A stretch of 47,129 nucleotides of DNA. Origin: Lachnospiraceae bacterium. Lineage in GTDB: Bacteria > Bacillota > Clostridia > Lachnospirales > Lachnospiraceae. The notes under the pieces are model-generated. The model ran no database searches. It saw only the letters and a list, made by a program, of their open reading frames with translations, and was not told the origin of the DNA. Position 1 is the stretch's first letter. Each line of letters begins with the position of its first letter. Location: positions 1-47,129 of the forward strand of contig JAILNN010000112.1 in NCBI GenBank assembly GCA_024691565.1. The letters are read 5' to 3'. Shown here piece after piece: positions 19,327 through 29,428 of this stretch. The translations under genes were made by a program, and so were the position numbers.

Positions 19327-19941
19327 TTATTTTCTTCGTAAAATTGCATGTAAAACAGAGTCCATATGATATCTAATTTCATAGATCATAAATGAATACT
19401 CTGGCCACAATTCTTCAACTTCATCCATAAGCGGATAAACACATTCAAGGGTCTCCTTCATATACTTTTCAATATGTTCGTCGTCAAACCCTTTACTCAT
19501 ACTAGAAATATTGTTGCATCTATCATATACCTTAACAAGAGCCGCAATCCTATTCTCATGTAACCGCCTAAAATAAAGCTTCTTCGACTCACCTTTTTCT
19601 AAATGTTTATCCTCTTTATGAGTCAAATATGAAACCGCCTCCCTAATTTCATCACTAAAAGGTAGTTCATCTACCTCAACATCACAATCCTCGCAAACAT
19701 CGTGCAGCAAAGCACTCGAGAGCATCTCATCCTCACTAATTCCATTTGCAATCATATGGCAGGTAATCTGCAAAGGATGAATAATATAAGGTGTTCCTTC
19801 ATCTCTTAACTGCCCATCATGCATCTTAGTCGCATACTCCAAGGCCTTAAGCGTTTCCTTTAAATTATTCTCTTTTCCAAATTTTTCAATCATCATTGAA
19901 AGAGTCTGAATATCCAACCCCTTCTCGATAAGGTTTTTCAT
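19327..19941 (-). CDS. HD-domain (p)ppGpp-hydrolase-like protein (SpoT hydrolase domain only)
   Basis: GTPYIIHPLQITCHMIANGISEDEMLSSALLHDVCEDC ... ALVKVYDRCNNISSM; HD/ED and DRxxN retained; no synthetase domain. Start at MKNLIEKG with GGAGG RBS. Confidence 0.82.
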   Translation of the reverse strand: MKNLIEKGLDIQTLSMMIEKFGKENNLKETLKALEYATKMHDGQLRDEGTPYIIHPLQITCHMIANGISEDEMLSSALLHDVCEDCDVEVDELPFSDEIREAVSYLTHKEDKHLEKGESKKLYFRRLHENRIAALVKVYDRCNNISSMSKGFDDEHIEKYMKETLECVYPLMDEVEELWPEYSFMIYEIRYHMDSVLHAILRRK

Positions 19942-19968
19942 AAATAGCCTCCAAAACAAAAACAATTA

Positions 19969-21108
19969 TTAAAATTCGTTTTTAGCAAGTTCTAAAGCCT
20001 TCCCAATTATAACATCCATATCATAATACTTATATTCACCAAGTCTTCCACCGAAAATCACTTTATTATTCTGAGAAGCAAGATCACAGTACTTATTATA
20101 TAACTCCTGATTCTTCTCATCATTAACAGGATAATATGGTTCATCCCCCGGTTTCCACTCAAGACTATACTCCCTGGTAATAACCGTCTTTTTCTCGTCC
20201 TTACCATCATCTAAACAGCCCTCAGACGAACTCTCCAGACCCATCTTTTCAAACCACTTATGTTCAATAATCCTTGTCCAAGGTGTTTCCCTATCAGTGT
20301 AATTAATAACTGCATTTCCCTGGAAATTATCGCTATCAACAACCTCGCTCTCAAACCTTAAAGAACGGTACTCAAGCCTACCAAGCGAATAATCAAAATA
20401 TTCATCAATAGGACCTGTGTAGATAATCTTATCTGCAAGTCCCTCATACTCCTCGCGGTTATCCAAAAAATTAGTATTAAGTCTAATCTCAGCTCCCTCA
20501 AATAGCTTTCTAATAATCTCAGTATAGCCACCAATCGGAATTCCCTGATAAGCCGCATTAAAATAATTATTATTATATGTAAATCTAACAGGCAGCCTCT
20601 TAATAATAAACGAAGGAAGTTCTTTGCAAGGCCTTCCCCACTGCTTTTCAGTATAACCCTTAATCAGCTTTTCGTAAATATCTTCTCCCACAAGACTAAT
20701 TGCCTGCTCCTCAAGATTTGAAGGCTCATCAATATGATACGCCTCTCTCTGCTCATTTATCTTCTTCTCTGCCTCTGCAGGAGTCGTAACACCCCACATC
20801 TCATTGAAGGTATACATATTAAAAGGAAGTGAATACATCTCACCCTTATAATTAGCAACCGGCGAATTAATGAAGCCATTAAATTCAGCAAACTCATTCA
20901 CATATTTCCAAATTTCCCTGCTATTTGTATGAAAAATATGTGCACCATATTTATGTACATTAATCCCATGAATCTTTTCTGTATAGGTATTTCCAGCAAT
21001 ATGATTTCTCTTCTCAAGAACTAGAACCTTCTTCCCTGCCTTCATAGCTTCATGAGAAAAAACTGCACCAAATAATCCTGCTCCTACAATCAAATAATCA
21101 TATTTCAT
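19969..21108 (-). CDS. glf: UDP-galactopyranose mutase
   Basis: MKYDYLIVGAGLFGAVFSHEAMKAGKKVLVLEKRNHIAGNTYTEKIHGINVHKYGAHIFHTN ... GGRLGEYKYYDMD. Confidence 0.97.
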   Translation of the reverse strand: MKYDYLIVGAGLFGAVFSHEAMKAGKKVLVLEKRNHIAGNTYTEKIHGINVHKYGAHIFHTNSREIWKYVNEFAEFNGFINSPVANYKGEMYSLPFNMYTFNEMWGVTTPAEAEKKINEQREAYHIDEPSNLEEQAISLVGEDIYEKLIKGYTEKQWGRPCKELPSFIIKRLPVRFTYNNNYFNAAYQGIPIGGYTEIIRKLFEGAEIRLNTNFLDNREEYEGLADKIIYTGPIDEYFDYSLGRLEYRSLRFESEVVDSDNFQGNAVINYTDRETPWTRIIEHKWFEKMGLESSSEGCLDDGKDEKKTVITREYSLEWKPGDEPYYPVNDEKNQELYNKYCDLASQNNKVIFGGRLGEYKYYDMDVIIGKALELAKNEF

Positions 21109-21183
21109 TTTATAAAATCCCTCTTAGCTATTAAATTCCCACCAATTGGCCTAAAGTATCATTTTAATTAGACCGACCTTTAC

Positions 21184-21633
21184 TTAAAACAATTCCTTAG
21201 AATCTAAAACCACCGTAAATGGCCCTTCATTAACAAGACTCACCTTCATATACTCTCCGAAGATTCCTCTCTGAACATTATCAACACTTTCGCTACATTT
21301 ATCAATAATATATTCATACATCTCATTAGCCATATCAGGCTTTCCAGCTTCAATAAACGAAGGCCTGTTCCCCTTCTTGCAATTAGCATAAAGAGTAAAC
21401 TGGGAAATGAGAAGCAAACTTCCATCAACATCCTTAAGGCTCAAATTTGTCTTACCATTTTCATCCTCAAAAATCCTAAGTCCAATAAGCTTCTTAATCA
21501 TCTTGTCAGCAATTTCACGAGTATCGCTATCAGAAATACCAATAAGAACCATAAAGCCCTTATTAATCTCACCTACAACATTTTCATCAACCGAAACACT
21601 CGCCTCACTAACAACTTGAACAACAAATTTCAT
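21184..21633 (-). CDS. dtd: D-aminoacyl-tRNA deacylase
   Basis: [35 protein letters not shown] ... [25 protein letters not shown]. Confidence 0.95.
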   Translation of the reverse strand: MKFVVQVVSEASVSVDENVVGEINKGFMVLIGISDSDTREIADKMIKKLIGLRIFEDENGKTNLSLKDVDGSLLLISQFTLYANCKKGNRPSFIEAGKPDMANEMYEYIIDKCSESVDNVQRGIFGEYMKVSLVNEGPFTVVLDSKELF

Positions 21634-21712
21634 ACTAAAAAAAATCCTCCAAAATTCAAGTATACCATTCTCCCCCGCTCAATAAATTGAGGGGCTCGCA
21701 CTAAGATAAAAC

Positions 21713-21750
21713 TTAAAAAAGGCCACTTACCAATGATAAGCAGCCTTAAC
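21713..21750 (-). terminator. 6S RNA terminator
   Basis: Minus strand AAGGCTGCTTA TCATTGG TAAGTGGCCTT TTTT. Confidence 0.8.
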
Positions 21751-21945
21751 ATAACCCCAAAATGCCGTCTCCTGATTTTGAGTCCTAGCGAACTCGCCAG
21801 GTGGGCTTCCGCAAATACAGTATCTGTCTTCCACTAGCAAAGGAGGCCTGACATCGCTGCATCAATATAGGATTCCCCTCAAATAGGTGTAGGTTCAAAA
21901 TTACAGGAATCTCGAACATCCCAGGAAATTATTTCTCGTACTCAT
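21725..21945 (-). ncRNA. ssrS: 6S RNA
   Basis: Minus-strand transcript AATTTCCTGGGATGTTCGAGATTCCTG...GAACCTACACC...GGCATTTTGGGG; CCTGGGATG pairs with CATTTTGGG to form the 6S closing stem, with resemblance to E. coli TCTGAGATGTTCG...GGCATCTCGGAG; own promoter and terminator. Exact ends estimated. Confidence 0.82.
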
Positions 21946-21951
21946 GTATTT

Positions 21952-21979
21952 ATTATAACACTTATTACGATATTTTCAA
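21952..21979 (-). promoter_or_regulatory. 6S RNA promoter overlapping the recO stop codon
   Basis: Minus strand TTGAAA (21979-21974), 16-bp spacer, TATAAT (21957-21952). Confidence 0.65.
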
Positions 21980-22821
21980 TATAAAAATAGTGAATTAAAC
22001 TTATGGTTAACAAATCTTTCGATATAAGCTTCCATAAATCCCTTTAATTCTAATAGGATTTCTTCCTTCAATTCAAAAGCAAAAAGTTTCTTCTGATCAC
22101 AACTTAAAACATATTGAATAGCATAAATACTATCCCTACTTAGATAAAATCTATTTTTATCATTATTCCTTTTCTGCATTATCATATAAGTAGGGATTCC
22201 AGCATTTAAAGCAATATCCTCTTCTTCGCGATAGATTTTCTGAAGGCAATCAGCACAGACAATTCCGCCCCTCGAAAAATCTACAGCAACCTTTCCAAGT
22301 GGGAGACTCAAAAACTCTTGATTACTATATTTTTTATGACAAACGATGCACTCCGAAAACTCCAAGGCAATTCCCTCATAAAGCATCATTCTCATCTCAA
22401 AAGCAAATCTCACAGCATCCCTATTAACAACACCCTTAACAAGGGCAGAACACGCAAGAAATAATAAATCAACCTCTCTTTTAGCTTCAACATTTTCCCT
22501 GGTAAAGTATCTTGCAAACTCAGCAAAATATGAAGCTTCCATAAACAGATCTAAATCAAGCGCTAATTCTTCAAAATGCTTAACAATCTTAGCACTTCTA
22601 AGAGTATAAGAATTCCTCCCACGAAATAACTTAAACTGCGCAAAGGTAAAAGGCATCGAAGCCGCAGATAACGGACTATTCTGTCTTCTAGCGCCTCGAA
22701 CAAATGCCGAAACTCTTCCCAAATCAGTTGTAAGAATTTCTATCCTATTGTCATATTCGCCAATGGGAGAAACCATGATAACCACCCCATTGACAGTGTA
22801 ACCACCATCTATTTCTTTCAC
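21976..22821 (-). CDS. recO: DNA repair protein RecO
   Basis: VNGVVIMVSPIGEYDNRIEILTTDLGRVSAFVRGARRQNSPLSAASMPFTFAQFKLFRGRNSYTLRSAKIV; CIVC...CADC zinc motif. Confidence 0.93.
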   Translation of the reverse strand: MKEIDGGYTVNGVVIMVSPIGEYDNRIEILTTDLGRVSAFVRGARRQNSPLSAASMPFTFAQFKLFRGRNSYTLRSAKIVKHFEELALDLDLFMEASYFAEFARYFTRENVEAKREVDLLFLACSALVKGVVNRDAVRFAFEMRMMLYEGIALEFSECIVCHKKYSNQEFLSLPLGKVAVDFSRGGIVCADCLQKIYREEEDIALNAGIPTYMIMQKRNNDKNRFYLSRDSIYAIQYVLSCDQKKLFAFELKEEILLELKGFMEAYIERFVNHKFNSLFLY

Positions 22822-22846
22822 TTATATCAGCTTCCTCACATAAAGA

Positions 22847-24427
22847 TTATAAGATTTTAAGCCCATCTTCTCTTGCAATATAGCCTTCAACCATCATTCC
22901 TTTTTTCTTATAAATAACATGGTAAGCCTTAGAACCATCAATTCTTGTAACCAAACCTCTGTACTTAAGCTTTGTGTTTGCAGCCACCTTTAAGAGAGTC
23001 TTCCCCTGATGAGGTTTCTTTCTAATCTTAGTATATCTGATAGTCATACATTTAGTGGATTTTTCTACATCAGAACCAGTTACCTTATTAGCCTTTCCAT
23101 AGACCTTAGCACCTTCAACATCAGCATATCCACGTATTTTATAGTAATACTCATTTCCACTCTTAGCGCTAGTATCCTCATATTCATAAACAGTGCCATT
23201 AACTATTGTTGAAAGCAACTGATATTCTCCATCAAATGTCGCTTTTCGATATATCTCAAACCCCTGAGAACCGCTAAGTTTTCCCCAATTAAGATAAACC
23301 CCATTTTCAGAAGCCTTCGCCTTAAATTTAGCAAGCTTCGCAGGCTTGATTTTAAAGGTTTTACTAGTAGTTCCGGTATATTTACCAATTCCAGTAATCG
23401 TAACAGTCGCAATTCCAGGATTAATATTATTTGAATAACCAACAACATAATCCGTATTTAGAGTCAAGTTTTTTCCGCTAACCTTAACAGTCGTTGTAGG
23501 GCAAATTTCACCACCTGTATATGTCTTACTTCCCGAAAGTGAAACACTTCCACTCTCAACAGAAACCGCCGATTGCGTCGAGGTAGTAACTACCGCACTA
23601 ACCGCCTCACTCAAATCTGTAGAAGAATAGAAAAAGTTACAATCAACATTTCCAGTAATTCCATCAATAGAACCCTTGCTCGAATACTGCCAAAAACTAA
23701 ATGGATAAGCAAAGCTTGTACTTGTTGTATAGTGCGCAAGCCAAATCTTATACTTAGCAGTAAGCTCATCTCCATCAAGTTTTCCAGAGAAAACGCTTGC
23801 ACTCGCATAAATCGCAGGTGTATATCCAGCAACCTTAATCTGCTCACAAAAGGCTGTAACAATAGCTGTATATTCCTCAGTAGAAAGATTAGCATTATAC
23901 ATTCTTCCACCGCCACCAACAGACTCAAAGTCAATAGCCACCGGCATATCTACAGTATATCCCTGAAGATGCTCAATACAATAATTTGCCTCTTCAACAG
24001 CCTCTTCTTCAGTAATTGCTTGAGTAAAGAAGTAAACGCCCGTCTTAACGCCAGCAGCATGAGCATTAGCCATATTGGTTTCATAACAGGTATCCATATT
24101 AAGAGTACCACCAGCTGAGCCACGATAGCCTAAACGAATAAATGCATAATCAATACCATCAGCCTTAACATCTTCCCAATCAATGGTCTTCTGATAATAT
24201 GAAACATCAATTCCATTATAAATATTCATACCATCAAACTTATCCTGATGAGTATAGGTAGAACCAGTATAATCACTAGTAGTTGTACTCGAAGCGCTAA
24301 CTCTTTCTGAATAAACTACGCTCGAACTCACAACAAGTGAAAGTGCTGAAACAAGAGCGATAGCCCTCTTAACAAAACAATTTTTATTATTCTTTTTTTC
24401 CATAATCCTATTAATCTTATTAAACAT
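22847..24427 (-). CDS. Secreted GH25 lysozyme with C-terminal Fn3/Ig-like and SH3-like region
   Basis: YNGIDVSYYQKTIDWEDVKADGIDYAFIRLGYRG ... GVYFFTQAITEEEAVEEANYCIEHL ... MPVAIDFESVG. Signal peptide. Start at MFNKINR with GAGGTGG RBS. Confidence 0.93.
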   Translation of the reverse strand: MFNKINRIMEKKNNKNCFVKRAIALVSALSLVVSSSVVYSERVSASSTTTSDYTGSTYTHQDKFDGMNIYNGIDVSYYQKTIDWEDVKADGIDYAFIRLGYRGSAGGTLNMDTCYETNMANAHAAGVKTGVYFFTQAITEEEAVEEANYCIEHLQGYTVDMPVAIDFESVGGGGRMYNANLSTEEYTAIVTAFCEQIKVAGYTPAIYASASVFSGKLDGDELTAKYKIWLAHYTTSTSFAYPFSFWQYSSKGSIDGITGNVDCNFFYSSTDLSEAVSAVVTTSTQSAVSVESGSVSLSGSKTYTGGEICPTTTVKVSGKNLTLNTDYVVGYSNNINPGIATVTITGIGKYTGTTSKTFKIKPAKLAKFKAKASENGVYLNWGKLSGSQGFEIYRKATFDGEYQLLSTIVNGTVYEYEDTSAKSGNEYYYKIRGYADVEGAKVYGKANKVTGSDVEKSTKCMTIRYTKIRKKPHQGKTLLKVAANTKLKYRGLVTRIDGSKAYHVIYKKKGMMVEGYIAREDGLKIL

Positions 24428-24465
24428 TTTCCACCTCAAAATTTTTCCCCATTATTTTAATTATC

Positions 24466-24516
24466 ATTATATTTTTTTATATTATTGTCAATATTATTGT
24501 CAATATTATTGTTATA
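24466..24516 (-). promoter_or_regulatory. GH25 promoter region containing a 12-bp tandem repeat that repeats the -35-like TTGACA
   Basis: ATTATTGTCAAT at 24481-24492 and 24493-24504, partial third copy 24505-24512; minus-strand TTGACA in each full copy; TATAAT at 24471-24466. Confidence 0.55.
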
Positions 24517-24613
24517 ACCCCAAAACGAAAAACACCCATCAATAAAAGATACACAGGCTCCTCGTAAATATAATATCTTAATAACCTATATTATACAATA
24601 TGTTTATAGTAAA

Positions 24614-24661
24614 AAAAAGTTACAATTCCGTGACTAAAAGCCGTCAAAATTGTAACTTTTT
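24614..24661 (-). terminator. Terminator of the kinase-like gene
   Basis: AAAAGTTACAATT (24615-24627) / AATTGTAACTTTT (24648-24660), minus-strand run of Ts. Confidence 0.85.
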
Positions 24662-24749
24662 ATTATTTTAATATTTGATTTTTAAAGACTCACTATTGAA
24701 TCCCACTCACAGGCTTTGAATCTCTTGTGAAGTAATGCCCTTACTTTTA

Positions 24750-27158
24750 TCAACCAAATGGATTTGGTCTCTTAGTAGCAGAAGGCTGTGATGGAGTAGT
24801 ATTAGATGAACTACTTGAATTATCATTACTACTATTACTACTACTACTATTATTATTACTTGAGTTATTGTTATTAGAAGGCTTAGCACCCTTACTTACA
24901 ACAATTGAAACTGTTGTACCAGGATCAACGCTTCCTGAAGGACTAAAGCTAATAACCTTATCCTTACCAACACTGCTATTATATTCAGACTTAGAAACCT
25001 TACCCTTAAGTCCTGCCTTCTTAAGTGCATTGATAGCACTTGACTTACTCATACCCTTAAGATTTGGAACCTTAACCTTAGCAGGTCCTGAACTAACTGT
25101 AATTTCTACTTCAGAAATCTCTCCAGGTGCAAAGCTTGTTCCACCTTCAACAGACTGGCTAATAACATTACCCTTCTTAACCTTATCGCTGTTTTCCTGC
25201 TTAACAGTAACGCTTACTCCAGCTTCTTCTAAAGCAGCCTTAGCCTTACTTTCTGACTTTCCAACAACATCAACAATCTGTAATGTTTCACCAGCTTCAG
25301 AACTATCCTCAGATGTAGCTTCACTACTGCTCTCTGATGTAGTCTCAGAAGAAGTTGTAGCAGAAGTATCTGATGTAGTACCAGAACTTGAACTAGTTGT
25401 ATCAGAAGCAGGCGTTGCTTCGGTTGTTGTTGTCGTAGTTGTGGTAGTTGTTGTTGTTTTAGGTTCCTCTTTCTTAGAACATCTCGAAAGAACAACAATA
25501 ATAATAATTAAAACGATTACTCCAGGAATAATAAACTTTAAATTATTCTTTATCCTATCCATAAAGGATTCAGGCTGTGGGTAATCCTCTGCTCTATTAG
25601 AAACGAATGAATCAAAAACATCATCCTTATCTGTTCTAGGTAAATTTTTATAATCTGGTCTAGTTGAACTTCCAGGTACAGCACTACTTCCAGTTGAAGG
25701 TGGTACTGAAGAAGCTGTAGGAGTACTACTTGATGGCACATTGCTTCTAGGTGGTACATTGCTTCTAGGTGGAACATTACTACTTGTAGATGCCTTACTA
25801 CCAGCTGCTCCAACTGAAACACCACTACCAGCAGTACTTGCCGGTGTACTACTTACGTTTCCAGAAACCGAAGAATCCTCCCTTTTTTTTACCGGTTCTT
25901 GCACTGGTGCAGAAACCGGAACATTGCTGGTTGTTGCAGCCTTACTTGTTGAATCAGAAGAATCTGATGAGTCACCAAATAAGCTATCTGGAACATCTCC
26001 AGCAGGAGTATAACTTCTACTCTTAATTGAATTTTTAATACTTCCAAAAACTGAACCCGCAGGACTAACTGCGCTCTCGTTGCTTTCTTCTCTAATCTTA
26101 ACGAAAGCATCGATTGTATCATCCTTTTCACTTCTAGGAAGAGCCTTGGTTGTACCAATGGCTTCACTAGGTGTCTCCTCTGGAAGTGGAGTTACATTTT
26201 TATAAAGTCCTTCGTATAATTCATGAATTGTCTGAGTTCTCTCACCAGGATTAACCTTAAGACCTGCCATGAGAGCCTCTTTCTGAGAGTCAGGAATTCT
26301 GATATTCAATTCATCAAAACTCTGCATTGTATCATTATTAGCACGACTAAGTGCATCAGGTAATACCTTACCTGTAATCATATAATACATAACTGCACAG
26401 AGTGAATAAACATCAGTCCATGCTCCCTGCTCACCATCAAGATAATACTGCTCAGCAGGTGCGAAACCTGATTTAAGGAGGACAGCCATACCTTCATTCT
26501 TAGTATAACCTCTCGCAGTATCGAAGTTGATAAGTGTTGCAGAGCCATTGCTCTTAATAATAATATCATCAGGGTTGATATTGTAGTGAATCATATCAAC
26601 CTTATGCATTCTCTCAAGTGATTCGATGATATGCTTCATCATCTTAAAGACAGCATCAGGCTTAGATGCTCGATTCTTAGCAACATAGTTGTTAACCGTA
26701 ACACCATTTACAAATTCCATGATAATATAAGCTGTATTATTCTCATTAAATGAATCAAGGACCTGTACAATACCTTTGAAACCATTAAACATCATAAGAC
26801 GCTTGGTTTCTCTTTCGTAAGCCTGTCTTCCCTCAAAGAACTGATCTCCATGATCATCAGAAATAACATTAACCGCTTTTCCAGTAGCTGAAGTTGTATC
26901 TCTAGTTACATGTGCAGAAGGAAAATACTCTTTTATAGCAACCTTTTTATCCTCAAAATTATCCCATCCGACATAGGTTAAACCATAAGCACCTTCACCA
27001 ACAAGGGTTCCTACATAATACCTGTTATGTATACTACTTCCCGGTTGGAGATATTTAGGCTCTACAGTATAACTACTGTTATCGAATCCACACTTACATT
27101 TTCCATTAGCGTCCAATTCAGACATGCACTTAAAACATCTTTTAAAATTGTTAGCCAT
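24750..27158 (-). CDS. Zinc-ribbon / protein kinase-like (predicted pseudokinase) / TM / PASTA-repeat protein
   Basis: CFKCMSELDANGKCKCGFD zinc ribbon; GEGAYGLTYVGWDNFEDKKVAIKEYFP; MIHYNINPDDIII (HRD->HYN); TLINFDTARGY (DFG->NFD); FIIPGVIVLIIIIVVL TM; PASTA units VVGKSESKAKAALEEAGVSVTV and VPNLKGMSKSSAINALKKAGLKG. Confidence 0.9.
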   Translation of the reverse strand: MANNFKRCFKCMSELDANGKCKCGFDNSSYTVEPKYLQPGSSIHNRYYVGTLVGEGAYGLTYVGWDNFEDKKVAIKEYFPSAHVTRDTTSATGKAVNVISDDHGDQFFEGRQAYERETKRLMMFNGFKGIVQVLDSFNENNTAYIIMEFVNGVTVNNYVAKNRASKPDAVFKMMKHIIESLERMHKVDMIHYNINPDDIIIKSNGSATLINFDTARGYTKNEGMAVLLKSGFAPAEQYYLDGEQGAWTDVYSLCAVMYYMITGKVLPDALSRANNDTMQSFDELNIRIPDSQKEALMAGLKVNPGERTQTIHELYEGLYKNVTPLPEETPSEAIGTTKALPRSEKDDTIDAFVKIREESNESAVSPAGSVFGSIKNSIKSRSYTPAGDVPDSLFGDSSDSSDSTSKAATTSNVPVSAPVQEPVKKREDSSVSGNVSSTPASTAGSGVSVGAAGSKASTSSNVPPRSNVPPRSNVPSSSTPTASSVPPSTGSSAVPGSSTRPDYKNLPRTDKDDVFDSFVSNRAEDYPQPESFMDRIKNNLKFIIPGVIVLIIIIVVLSRCSKKEEPKTTTTTTTTTTTTEATPASDTTSSSSGTTSDTSATTSSETTSESSSEATSEDSSEAGETLQIVDVVGKSESKAKAALEEAGVSVTVKQENSDKVKKGNVISQSVEGGTSFAPGEISEVEITVSSGPAKVKVPNLKGMSKSSAINALKKAGLKGKVSKSEYNSSVGKDKVISFSPSGSVDPGTTVSIVVSKGAKPSNNNNSSNNNSSSSNSSNDNSSSSSNTTPSQPSATKRPNPFG

Positions 27159-27411
27159 TATTCTTCTCCAATCTATAAATATTTCTTAGACTACCCCAAA
27201 ATTGTGTATGGAAATATTATATCATTCCACTTAAACATTTTCAATAATGATTTGAAGAATTTTAGCATCATTTTTTGATTGATTTTATAGTGCCCGTATA
27301 TACGCCTTTTATCTTCACTAAACCTTTGGTTTTACTAATATTTTTTCTGCTAGTTTCACAACTAATTTTACTTTAAAATCTTTAGAAAAACTTTAATCTA
27401 ATTTAATACCA

Positions 27412-28185
27412 TTATGAATGGGCTGCGTCTGCCATTTCCTTAACATATTCATAAATATATTTTCCAGCATTTTCACCATGTTCAGCAACAATCTTAATAA
27501 TTGCACTTCCTACTATAGCACCATCTGCATATTCCGTATATTCAGAAACCTGACTAGGCTTATTAATACCAAAACCAATACAAGCTGGAGTAGTAGTAAC
27601 TGCCTTAATTTCATCAATAATAGCTCTGATATCTGTTGTAATCTCACTTCTAACACCAGTAACTCCAAGAGATGAAACAACATAGATAAAGCCAGAGGCT
27701 TCACTCGCAATCATTCTAATTCTCTCAGAACTTGTAGGTGCAATCATGGAAACTAACTCAAGGTTATGTTCCTTAGTAATTGGAAGTAGCTCCCCCTTCT
27801 CTTCGAAAGGCATATCAGGAATAATCAAACCATCGATTCCTACCTCTTCACATCTAGAACAAAACTCTTCATATCCATACCTAAACACTGTATTTAAGTA
27901 GCACATGAAAACCAATGGCATATCTGTTTCTTTTCTTAACTCCTTAACCATTTCAAATATCTTATCGGTAGTTGTTCCAGCGCTAAGTGATCTAATATTA
28001 GCATCCTGAATAACTGGTCCTTCCGCAATTGGATCTGAAAAAGGAATTCCAAGTTCAACGAGGTCAGCCCCTGCTTTTTCCATCTCAAGAACAAATTCCT
28101 TAGTCTTTTCAATGCTAGGATCACCCGATGTAATAAATGCAATAAATGCTTTTCTATTCTCAAAAATCTTATCTATTCTACTCAT
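27412..28185 (-). CDS. trpA: Tryptophan synthase alpha chain
   Basis: [54 protein letters not shown]. Confidence 0.97.
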   Translation of the reverse strand: MSRIDKIFENRKAFIAFITSGDPSIEKTKEFVLEMEKAGADLVELGIPFSDPIAEGPVIQDANIRSLSAGTTTDKIFEMVKELRKETDMPLVFMCYLNTVFRYGYEEFCSRCEEVGIDGLIIPDMPFEEKGELLPITKEHNLELVSMIAPTSSERIRMIASEASGFIYVVSSLGVTGVRSEITTDIRAIIDEIKAVTTTPACIGFGINKPSQVSEYTEYADGAIVGSAIIKIVAEHGENAGKYIYEYVKEMADAAHS

Positions 28186-29362
28186 GCAAATCAATCCCCC
28201 TATATCTGGCTATTGCAGCAACATCCTTATCTCCTCTTCCAGAAAGACAACAAATAATAATCTGATCCTTACTCATCTGAGGAGCAATCTTCATAAGATG
28301 TGCAATTGCATGTGAGCTCTCAATTGCAGCCACAATTCCTTCTTCCTTAGCAATAAATTCAAAAGCCTTAACAGCCTCCTCATCGGTAACTGGAACATAT
28401 TCAGCTCTTCCAATATCCTTAAGATATGCGTGCTCAGGACCAATTCCAGGATAGTCAAGACCAGCAGAAATTGAATAAACTGGAGCAATCTGACCATACT
28501 CATTCTGGCAGAAATATGATTTCATACCATGGAAAACTCCAAGAGTACCTGTCGCAATTGTAGCAGCTGTTCTATCAGTATCAACGCCTTCTCCAGCAGC
28601 CTCACAACCAATGAGTCTAACATCCTTATCATTTATAAATTCATGGAACATACCCATCGCATTACTTCCACCACCAACGCAAGCCATAACAACGTCTGGA
28701 AGTCTTCCTTCAAGCTCTAAAATCTGCTCTCTAGCCTCACGACTAATAACACTCTGGAAATCTCTAACAATCATAGGGAATGGATGAGGACCCATAACAG
28801 AACCAAGTAAATAAAGTGTATCATCTGGTCTCTTAGTCCACTCTCTCATGCACTCATTAACTGCATCCTTTAAGGTCTGTGTTCCGGTCTCAACAGGATG
28901 AACCTTAGCACCTAAAAGCTCCATTCTGTAAACATTAAGTGCCTGTCTAACTGTGTCAACCTTACCCATGAAAATCTCGCATTCCATATCTAAGAGCGCA
29001 GCCACAGTAGCTGTAGCAACACCATGCTGACCAGCACCAGTTTCAGCAATAAGCCTTGTTTTTCCCATCTTCTTAGCAAGAAGTGCCTGACCAAGACAGT
29101 TATTAATCTTATGAGCACCTGTATGATTCAAATCTTCTCTCTTAAAATAAATCTTAGCGCCCCCTAAATCCCTAGTCATCTTCTTTGCATAATAAAGAAG
29201 TGATGGTCTTCCAGCATACTCACGATTAAGCTTATCCAACTCTTCATTGAATTCTTTATCGTTCTTATAAAATTCATATGCCTTTTCAAGATTTTTAATT
29301 TCATTCATAAGCGTCTCAGGGATATATTGTCCGCCATGAATTCCATATCTACCGTTTTCCAT
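28178..29362 (-). CDS. trpB: Tryptophan synthase beta chain
   Basis: [73 protein letters not shown]. Confidence 0.98.
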   Translation of the reverse strand: MENGRYGIHGGQYIPETLMNEIKNLEKAYEFYKNDKEFNEELDKLNREYAGRPSLLYYAKKMTRDLGGAKIYFKREDLNHTGAHKINNCLGQALLAKKMGKTRLIAETGAGQHGVATATVAALLDMECEIFMGKVDTVRQALNVYRMELLGAKVHPVETGTQTLKDAVNECMREWTKRPDDTLYLLGSVMGPHPFPMIVRDFQSVISREAREQILELEGRLPDVVMACVGGGSNAMGMFHEFINDKDVRLIGCEAAGEGVDTDRTAATIATGTLGVFHGMKSYFCQNEYGQIAPVYSISAGLDYPGIGPEHAYLKDIGRAEYVPVTDEEAVKAFEFIAKEEGIVAAIESSHAIAHLMKIAPQMSKDQIIICCLSGRGDKDVAAIARYRGIDLHE

Positions 29363-29428
29363 CCTGTTTCTTTCCTTTCTGATTTCCTAAAACTAATACT
29401 TTAATACCATAAAAGAATAGACTAAACC

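Noticed and set aside
19327-19941. Full RelA/SpoT alarmone synthetase
   Set aside because: Only the HD hydrolase portion is present; no synthetase or TGS/ACT domain.
24868-26026. Long plus-strand ORFs (238 aa, 90 aa, 78 aa)
   Set aside because: Mirror of the low-complexity Ser/Thr/Pro codons of the PASTA kinase-like gene; no RBS or recognisable domain.
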